Of a stretch of 22,500 nucleotides of DNA, positions 16,440 through 22,500 are shown piece by piece. The notes under the pieces were generated by a model that searched no databases, was not told where the DNA came from, and saw only the letters and a program-made list of their open reading frames with translations. Source of the stretch: Prorocentrum cordatum (taxonomy: Eukaryota > Sar > Dinophyceae > Prorocentrales > Prorocentraceae). A program made the position numbers and the translations under genes. Where the stretch lies: NCBI GenBank assembly GCA_963575745.1, contig CAUYUJ010015699.1, forward strand, positions 45,001 to 67,500, written 5' to 3'. Within the stretch, counting starts at the first letter, position 1. Each line of letters starts with the position of its first letter.

Positions 16440-16945
16440 CCTCCTCGAAGCAGGGTCTCGGAGCACCGGGGGAGGCAGCGGCGGGGGTCTCGTCGAGGCA
16501 CGGGCTCGGAGCAGGAACAGGTACCCATACCGCTGCCCTTGGCCCGTGTTCGTCTCTGCGCCACCGCTGGGTTCGCCTCGAAGTCCTAGTTCTCTGCGCC
16601 ATCGCTGGGTTCTCTGCGCCCCCGCGCTGGAGGAGGCCCTCCGGGGGGGAGGCAGCGGCGGGAGTGTCATCGAAGCAGGGGCTCGGAGCAGGAACAGGTA
16701 CAGTCGGGGCTCTGAAGAAGGAATTCTTTTCGTTTGGGAGGGGCTCAGTGCTCCTTAGTTGTTTTTCAGCTCGCCTTAGGTTTTCCTTGGTCTTCCATCG
16801 GAATTCGAAGCTTAACTTATGGAACAAAAAGGGGCCTCGCTCCTTATTTAGGGTTCCTCAGCTCAACGCCCCGACTGTACCCATTCCGCTACCCTCCGCC
16901 CGTTTTCTTCTCTGCGCCACCGCTGGGTTCGCCGCGGTATCCCAG
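16440..16945. repeat. Mosaic of short direct repeats
   Basis: aggcagcggcggg plus tcgaagcagg and ctcggagcaggaacaggtac occur at about 16474-16522 and again at 16650-16700, spacing about 176. gcgctggaggaggccctcc at 16217 recurs at 16625. ctctgcgccaccgctgggtt at about 16552 recurs at about 16909 with similar flanks. 16701-16789 is the partner of 15556-15643. The pattern suggests repeated local duplication. No coding evidence. Confidence 0.7.
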
Positions 16946-17040
16946 TCGCATGCGCCCAGGGAGAGGTCCGAGGAGCAGCGGCATCGGTGCCTTTTCATTC
17001 CCCCAGAGACCAAAAACGACTGCACGGGCCTGCATGTCTG

Positions 17041-17169
17041 GAGCTCCACCCGGAGTTTTGGGATGGGCGCTGGGGCCCCCTGGGCGGCGCCTCAGGCGCC
17101 GCCCAGGGCGCTCTCCGCGCGCCAGGGGGGGGGACCAGCGCCGCTCCAAAAAAAGTCCGCGCGGAGCTT
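17041..17169 (+). mobile_element. Fold-back TIR element, family L (about 129 bp)
   Basis: The left arm agctccacccggagttttgg then gcgctggggccccctgg is matched on the reverse strand by agctccgcgcggactttttt then gcgctggtccccc. The centre holds the near-perfect hairpin ctgggcggcgcc-tca-ggcgccgcccag. Single copy in the window. Confidence 0.8.
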
Positions 17170-17366
17170 CGAACGTTGATGTCTGTGCCGCCGTTTGCCC
17201 TTCGCCCCCAAAGTGGCGGCGCATGCGCCAAGGAATCTTGTAGTAGATGCTCCGTGGCGGGCGCTTCGGCCATGCCGCTCGGACGCGTGCCTCCGAGGAG
17301 AACCCATAGTGCTAGTAACATGTCCTTCTGCGTCCCATAAGATGAGCTGGAGCAGTGTGTCTGGCG

Positions 17367-17606
17367 CAGATGGGTCGGTGGTGAGAGGTGCAATGATTCA
17401 TTCACTGTGCAGTTGCGTGCTGCAGTGTGCTTTGATTGTGGGTAATGGGAGGCACGGACTGTTGCACGGGCACCAAGTACTGTCATAGAAATGAGATGCA
17501 CAACTGCATTCACGCGCAACACTTGCATCCTGTGCGCGAACGATTGCATCCAGGCGCCAACTACTGAAAGTACTCCTGCACCGCTCTCTGCCGACCCATC
17601 CGTGCC
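17367..17606 (+). mobile_element. Possible TIR element with TGCA-rich interior (about 240 bp)
   Basis: gatgggtcggtggtgagagg then tgca at the left is inverted at the right (tgcaccgctctctgccgacc then catc). The interior carries many TGCA/TTGCAT words, as in family E, but the arms differ. Confidence 0.55.
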
Positions 17607-18446
17607 AGGCCCACCACTATGGCCTGAAGCGGGGGGGGGACCTGCCCAGGAAGAAACGAAAGCATGGATCGGTCAGAGGGCGAGTTGAGATACGTGAGTG
17701 GTGGTGGAACACTGGCCCAGCATGATGCGCGTGGATTTGGAGCCAGATGGGGGGCCTGAAGTGGCCCAGCATTGGGCTCGGGTCAGCAGAGAGGGGAGAG
17801 AAAGGGGCCTCTTCGTCGCCACGGCTGGGCGCGTAAATCTGCCCGTTCCGATCCCGGGACGGGTCCGTGGACAGATTCCGCGGCTTTGGGAGCGTTTTTT
17901 CTTCCCCTGGGGAGCGCTCGTTACCCAGGACCCCCCGCCTCCCTCCCCCGGTGTAACGCTCACGATCGTACTAGGGGCGGTCGGCGTAGGCCCCCATCCC
18001 CTACGTGCTGTGGCGCACACAGGCGATTGATGCGCCAGTGGCGCGGACGCACCCTAACGGGTGCATGCCGCGGCCGCCGTTACCGTTACCGTCCCGCCCT
18101 CCCCCCGCTCCCACCTGGTATCAACCGCTACCCGGGAAAGAACGGAAACGGTCACGATGGGTCGGCGGACCGATTTTGAGCGGCTTTGTCCTTGTCGCTC
18201 TTGGCAGATTTTTTCTCGGAGCCCGTCCTTGCGCCGACCCCCCCAGCCGCTTCTCAGCATGGATTGGCGACGGGCCCCGTTGCCGTGCGGGGTCGGCGCG
18301 ATGCGCCGCCGAAGGAGGCGGCTCTGGCCTCCGACGGTTTCGGGGGCTGCTGCCCGAAGCCCTGGATCTGGCGCCAACTTGCAATTTTCACGGGTGCCTA
18401 ATACAGGTCAGTTTGCTCCCGGGGGCGTGTGTTGGATGGGGAAAGG
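17607..18446. other. Unassigned sequence
   Basis: No recognisable gene. Short repeats include tggcccagcat at about 17713 and 17761 and gttaccgttaccgt at 18079. Some GC-rich hairpins occur. Open frames on all strands reflect GC content. Confidence 0.5.
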
Positions 18447-18577
18447 GCGAGGACAAATCCGTCCCAGAGCGTTCCAGAGTGCTCTGAGAGCCTTCCAGAA
18501 CGCTCTGAGAAGGCCGCGTCGCCCGATACGTCCTCCAGAGCCGCCAGATCTCAGAGATTCTTGATTTATCCTCACCG
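18447..18577 (+). mobile_element. TIR element, family K, copy 2 (131 bp)
   Basis: The ends gcgaggacaaatcc and gatttatcctcac are inverted with mismatches. The cagagcgttccaga arm, the tcgcccgatacgtcctccag block and ccgccagatctcagagatt lie in the same positions as in 16279-16409, and the length is identical. Confidence 0.8.
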
Positions 18578-18620
18578 GATTTTATCCTCGTCCTGGCTTC
18601 GTCTTAGGTTGGCCCAGACT

Positions 18621-18769
18621 GGGAAGCATCGGCCGCCGATCGCCCATTCGTCTCCGACGGGGGCCCGGTTGGTTCATCCCGCCCAGGAACGTGCGGCGGC
18701 CTCGCTACCAGAGGGCCGACGCCGACCTGTCGGCGGTGTATCGCCGATTCTGGGTCGATGCTTCCCCCC
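18621..18769 (+). mobile_element. TIR element, family J, copy 2 (149 bp)
   Basis: It starts gggaagcatcgg and ends tcgatgcttccccc, inverted. It shares gatcgcccatt and gtatcgccgat with 15401-15550. It sits just left of the polypurine tract. Confidence 0.65.
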
Positions 18770-18778
18770 TAAGGCGAC

Positions 18779-19595
18779 AGGAGCAGAAGGAGGAGGAGCA
18801 GGCGAAGGAGGAGGGCGGAGGAAAAGGAGGAGGAGGAGGAGGAGGAGGAGGAGGAGGAGCATGTGAAGGCGGAGGAGGAGGAGGAGGAAGAGGAGGAGGA
18901 GGAGGAGGAGAGGAGGAGGAGGAGGAGGAGGAGGAGCATTTGAAGGAGGAGGAGGAGGAGGAGGAGGAGGAGGAGGAGGAGGAGGAGGAGCAGGAGGAGG
19001 CGGAGGAGGAGGAGGAGGCGGAGGGAGGAGGAGGAGGGATGAGGAGGAGGATGTGATGAGGGAGGAGGGAGGGAGGAGGGAGGAGGGAGGAGGGGAGCAG
19101 GAGGAGGAGGAGGGAGGAGGGAGGACGAGGGAGGATTAGGGAGGAAGGAGGGAGGAGGGAACAGTGAGGATGGAGAAGGGAGGAGGAGAGGGAGGAGGAG
19201 GAGGAGGAGGAGGCGGGAGGAGGAGGAGGAGGAGGAGAGGAGGAGGAGGCGGAGGAGGAGGAGGAGGAGGAGGAGGACGTTTCAGCTCATGTCGGTCTAA
19301 CGTCAAAAGGAAGAGTAGAACGAGGAAGAGGAGGAGGGAGAGGAGGAGGAGGAGGAGGAGGGAGGAGGAGGGAGGAGGAGAAAGAGGAGGAGGAGGAGGC
19401 GGCGGCGGCGGTTGAGGATGAGGAGGAGGAGGAGGAGGAGGAGGAGGAGGAGGAGGAGGAGGCGGAGGCGGAGGCGGAGGCGGAGGCGGAGGCGGAGGCG
19501 GAGGCGGAGGCGGAGGAGGAGGAGGAGGAGGAGGAGGAGGAGGAGGAGGAGGAGGAGGAGGAGGAGGAGGAGGAGGAGGAGGGAGGAGGAGCGCT
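18779..19595. repeat. Long GGA polypurine tract
   Basis: About 800 bp that is almost only G and A on the + strand, mostly GGA triplets. It is broken by a mixed spacer at about 19279-19312 and a few short interruptions. The Glu-, Gly-, Arg- and Leu-runs in its frames are artefacts of phase. Mirror symmetry makes triplex DNA plausible. Confidence 0.9.
19459..19516. repeat. GGCGGA hexamer block
   Basis: Inside the GGA tract the unit becomes GGCGGA for about nine to ten copies, parallel to the ACCATC hexamer block inside the ATC array. Confidence 0.8.
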
Positions 19596-20579
19596 CAGGG
19601 CCAGTTGCGCCGCCTCGGGCCCAGTTCTGCCGGTCTTTGGGCCGATTCGAGGCCACCTTGCTCTCGATCTGGCGTTGCGAGGCGGTGAGTACGCCTACCC
19701 GCATGCGCGGCTCTTCGTCGCCTGGCGGCGCGTGTGTCTGCCCTCTCGGGTGCGGGCACGCACGGACCTCGTCTCGGCACTTCTGGGCCGAGCGCCCGCG
19801 TGTTGCCAGACGTCGGCTCGAGCTCGGGGAGAACATGCGGATCGCGCCGAGATGGTGGGGGGCCCAGCCCCGCGTCACGTCGAAGTCGGGGTGGATCACT
19901 ATGGCGGCTGGGGGCTCGGTCTGGCGGCGGGTTCAGTTACAGGTGATGGCGTGCCGCTTCGGCATCGCCATCATGCAGGCCCTGGCTGGCCTGTCTGCGG
20001 CTGGCCGCGGCTGCGGGTGGGCCTTCGGGAAGCGGTCCCTTCACCGAGAGGTTTCTGGGGCCCTGCCCCCCTCCCTTCCTTGCCCCCTTCCCCCCGGCTG
20101 GCAGCGGCGTCGCGGGCGGCGGGGCGGTTGACGACGACGCTGACGACCTCCCTCCCCCTCTTCCTGGTGGTGGTGGTGGTTAGGGGTTTCGGTTGCTTCC
20201 TGGCCGCCGGCTGCCGTTCTAATTGGCTCTGGCTCGGTCCCGTGACCCGCCGGCCCTGGCCTGACGCCACCTGGCGTTTCTCCCGCCCCGCGCCGGGGCC
20301 TCTTGCTGCCCGGGGGCTTTGCCAGGTGTCAGCGGCACTTTGCGTTTCCTTAGAAGCAGCCAGGACAAAGTCGCCCTGCTGCTTTCACTTCGGAAGGACG
20401 AGGAGGGGATGGGGAGGACGGGGGAGGAGGAGGTGGAGGACTTTCGCCCCCCCTCAGGTCCAGCGCACCTTCTCGGAGGAGGCGCGCCCCCCCACAGCCG
20501 ATCGGGTGCTGCAGGGCTCGCGCCGCGCTGGCGCGGTTGCGGCCCCGTCGCGGGCCCCCAAGGTCTTGGGCGCCGCGCG
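19596..20579. other. Unassigned GC-rich sequence, possible exon remnant
   Basis: One + frame reads RAQFCRSLGRFEATLLSIWR, then HFWAERPRVARRRLELGENM and VWRRVQLQVMACRFGIAIMQ before a stop at 20129-20131. A different frame is open from 19675 to 20778. Composition is more protein-like than nearby DNA, but no domain is recognised. ggcggtgagtacg at 19680 and cagttacaggtg at 19934 resemble splice donor and acceptor. A decayed exon is possible; chance is equally likely. Confidence 0.2.
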
Positions 20580-20700
20580 GGGGCCCCCAACTGTTGCGGT
20601 GACCACGCCGCGCGGTGAGTCGGTGGGGACCTGGGGTTGCCGCACGGTTTCGGGACTTGGGTCGTTCTCCGGGGGCGTCTCGGGCGATCGTTTTCCGTTT
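20580..20700 (+). mobile_element. Family B element, partial copy 2
   Basis: gcggtgaccacgccgcgcgg then tgagtcggtggggac and gggtcgttctccgggggcgt follow the order of 6735-6825. The right half of the element is missing. Confidence 0.7.
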
Positions 20701-20914
20701 TCTTGTTTTGCTGATCGGCGCCAGCCTTCGCACCGGCCCCCCCCCCCCCCCCATGGAGTAGATCTTGGCTGTTTTTGACGCCTGTTTCAAGCAGGTGGGG
20801 TCCCTCTCCCACAGGACGACGCACTACTGCAAACAATCGCACTAAGCAGGGGTCCGGAGCCAGACCCTTCCCTTCCCCGCCTCCTTCCACCCCATGTCGA
20901 AACGCCGAATAAGA
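20701..20914. other. Spacer with a poly-C run
   Basis: A run of about 14-16 C lies near 20740-20753. No gene or repeat otherwise recognised. Confidence 0.5.
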
Positions 20915-21037
20915 AAACGTTCGCCACGCCGCGTGGTGAGTCGGTGGGGAGTTGGGGTCACCGCATAGTTTTGAGGTCTGGGTTGCTGGGGATTCCGTGG
21001 TGTCCACGCGGCCCGTCACCAAACGGTTTTGGGGCCC
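20915..21037 (+). mobile_element. Family B element, copy 3 (short)
   Basis: cgccgcgtggtgagtcggtg then ggggtcaccgcatag repeats the family hairpin. The right end cccgtcaccaaacggttttg then gggcccgg is an inverted match to the 5' tip of copy 1 (gggcccctaaac). Together with 20580-20700 it may be a rearranged single element. Confidence 0.65.
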
Positions 21038-21310
21038 GGAGCCGCCAGCGGCTCGAAACCGTCCGGCATCGAGCGATCTGCGCTATCGGAGGGCCGAGAT
21101 CATTCCAAGTTGGGACGGCCGGCGCGGTGCCAGAAGCCGGCGCCGACGTCATCCCAGCGCGAGTTTTCGGTGGTCGTCTTCGGCCATTTCTGGGGATCCG
21201 CATCTCAAACTCAGAGAGATCTTTGCGAGTTGCCTGCGCACCTCCGATTCGGTAGATGCTGATGAATCCTTGGCGTCGATCCGCGCGTGAGCGTGCACGT
21301 TCTTAAAGGA
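21038..21310. other. Unassigned sequence
   Basis: No recognisable gene or repeat. Confidence 0.5.
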
Positions 21311-21327
21311 GGCGCTCGCCATCTGGT

Positions 21328-21420
21328 CGCAGGAGGGGGAGGAGGAAGAAGAGGAGGAGGATTTGAAGGGGGAGGAGGAGTAGGAGTGGGAGGAGGAAGA
21401 GGATGAGGAGGTCTCCAGGC
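21328..21420. repeat. GGA-rich purine tract
   Basis: About 90 bp of GGA/GAA triplets on the + strand, with single T interruptions. Confidence 0.8.
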
Positions 21421-21789
21421 TAAGACCGCAACGGTATCCGATCCATGTCTGTGCAACGGTAAAAAAGAGGTTCCCGGCTCTCCGAAGTGTTTGTATTCGC
21501 GTGATGATACCCGGTCTCCCGACCTCTCGTCCCCTTGCTGGGGACTGCCTTGTTCGCTCGGTGTCGTGCTCTGGCGGACCTTGCTCCGCGATCCGCCAAC
21601 CCCCTTTTCTTCATTATTCAGTCATGGCACACCCCCCCCTGCGGCGCGTCTTGACCATCATTCCGAGGGAGTGCAGCTGCGGCAACGGGACGCCGTGCGG
21701 AGGCCCAGAAAGAGCGAACGAAGTCCAAAACCTCGATGCTCGCTCTGCGTACCGCAGCCCAAAGACGCTGCATGTCTAGGCCTGCTCCA
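21421..21789. other. Unassigned sequence
   Basis: Open frames on both strands, but no motif, domain or RNA gene recognised. Confidence 0.5.
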
Positions 21790-21925
21790 CCGATCCTCGA
21801 TCCCCTCGCGTCTCCTCGCCCCGACTCGATCCTCGATTTTCTCCCCATCCTCGATCCTCGAACTTCCTCGATCCTCGAACCTCCTCGATCCTCAACCCCC
21901 CCTCGATCCTCGAACCTGGATCCCC
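21790..21925. repeat. CTCGATCCTCGAAC minisatellite
   Basis: The word CTCGATCCTCGAACCT recurs with small changes about four times between 21848 and 21920, period about 17-19 bp. More scattered CGATCC words begin at 21790. Confidence 0.8.
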
Positions 21926-22094
21926 TCGCCTCCGCCTCCGCCGCCCCCCCCCCCCCCGGCCCTCAGCTCTCGCCGCCCCTCCCCGAAGAGAGCCTTTCGC
22001 CGCGCATCGTTCTGCGTGCCTCGCCGCCCCCCCTCCCCCCCCCGTCGCATCGGGAGGCCCCCATCGTGACAAGCACGTTGGTGCTCTTTTCGCT
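21926..22094. other. C-rich spacer
   Basis: C-rich sequence with poly-C runs between the minisatellite and the family A element. No gene. Confidence 0.5.
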
Positions 22095-22292
22095 CGGCGG
22101 CGAGCGAGGGGGGTAGCGAGAAGGGGCGGGCCTTCTCACAAGGCTCGGACGCCCCCCAGCCTCCTGAGAGGTTTCCCGAGCCTCCTCCCTGAAGACACAC
22201 AGAGCTTCTCAGAAGGCCCGAGGGCTTCTGAGAAGCCCCGCCGCCTTCTGAGGAGGCCTTCTCCTTCTCACTTCCCCCCTCGCTCGCCGCCG
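22095..22292 (+). mobile_element. TIR element, family A, copy 3 (198 bp)
   Basis: The best-preserved copy. The left tip cggcggcgagcgaggggggt then agcgagaagg matches the inverted right tip cggcggcgagcgagggggga then agtgagaagg, and the inversion continues to about 50 bp. The interior follows copy 1 (5445-5641), which is one base shorter. Confidence 0.9.
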
Positions 22293-22500
22293 GTCACGAC
22301 GCGGGCGCCAGGACTCCCGATCCCCATCCCTGCGACCTTTTCATCTTCGCGGGTCTTGTCCTGCTGGTACAGTGGGACCGAGGTATTAGATCGAGGTCGG
22401 TTCGGGGGGGCAACCCTACTGTTCTTCGTTTTGTTGGATGTCTTTGTGCATCCCGGGGGGAGGGTGCCCTCGAATGTTCTTCAGTTTGGCTGGCGGAGGG
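22293..22500. other. Unassigned right edge
   Basis: No recognisable gene or repeat, apart from a weak direct pair around tgttcttcgttttgttgg and tgttcttcagtttggctgg. Confidence 0.5.

Noticed and set aside
19412-20131. 239-codon frame as a protein gene
   Set aside because: Its first third is the GGA tract and the rest matches no family I recognise; kept only as an unassigned remnant.

Overview
The window looks like intergenic DNA from a dinoflagellate nuclear genome. It is GC-rich, with one decayed non-LTR retrotransposon of the type abundant in dinoflagellates (RT, then RNase H, then a C-terminal cysteine-knuckle region), very long trinucleotide tracts and many short terminal-inverted-repeat (TIR) elements. 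No intact protein gene, tRNA, rRNA or spliced-leader gene was recognised. The genus cannot be fixed by eye; a bloom-forming core dinoflagellate such as Prorocentrum or Polarella would fit. That assignment is inference.

Layout. (1) 1-3918: 5'-truncated, dead LINE-like element. Its coding sense can be followed on the + strand from base 3 to 3736 through five in-frame stops and about four frameshifts. (2) 3920-5035: tandem array with a 90-bp period, partly organised as 180-bp dimers. (3) 5036-6185: plain sequence, a TIR element at 5445-5641 and a decayed 73-75-bp tandem array. (4) 6190-8710: triplet-repeat block that is GTC on the + strand, then GAC for about 2 kb, then GTC again. It carries a segmental duplication that brackets a TIR element. 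(5) 8711-10132: GC-rich sequence, a long palindrome, a TIR element and an ATC-triplet array. (6) 10250-18769: dense cluster of short (about 130-300 bp) TIR elements from more than ten sequence families. Several families have two to four copies here, one insertion is nested inside another element, and two copies of one family still show target-site duplications. (7) 18779-19595: GGA-triplet polypurine tract. (8) 19596-22500: mostly unrecognised GC-rich sequence with further copies of families seen earlier.

No genes act together here. What the window records is mobile-element history: one autonomous retrotransposon remnant and many small non-autonomous, MITE-like elements whose transposase source is not in view. 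The most informative sites are the four-copy family sharing TIR TTARGTCGGGC (two copies with target duplications), the nested insertion at 13648-13823, and the sister copy of that nested element, whose centre has become a TA microsatellite (10345-10483).
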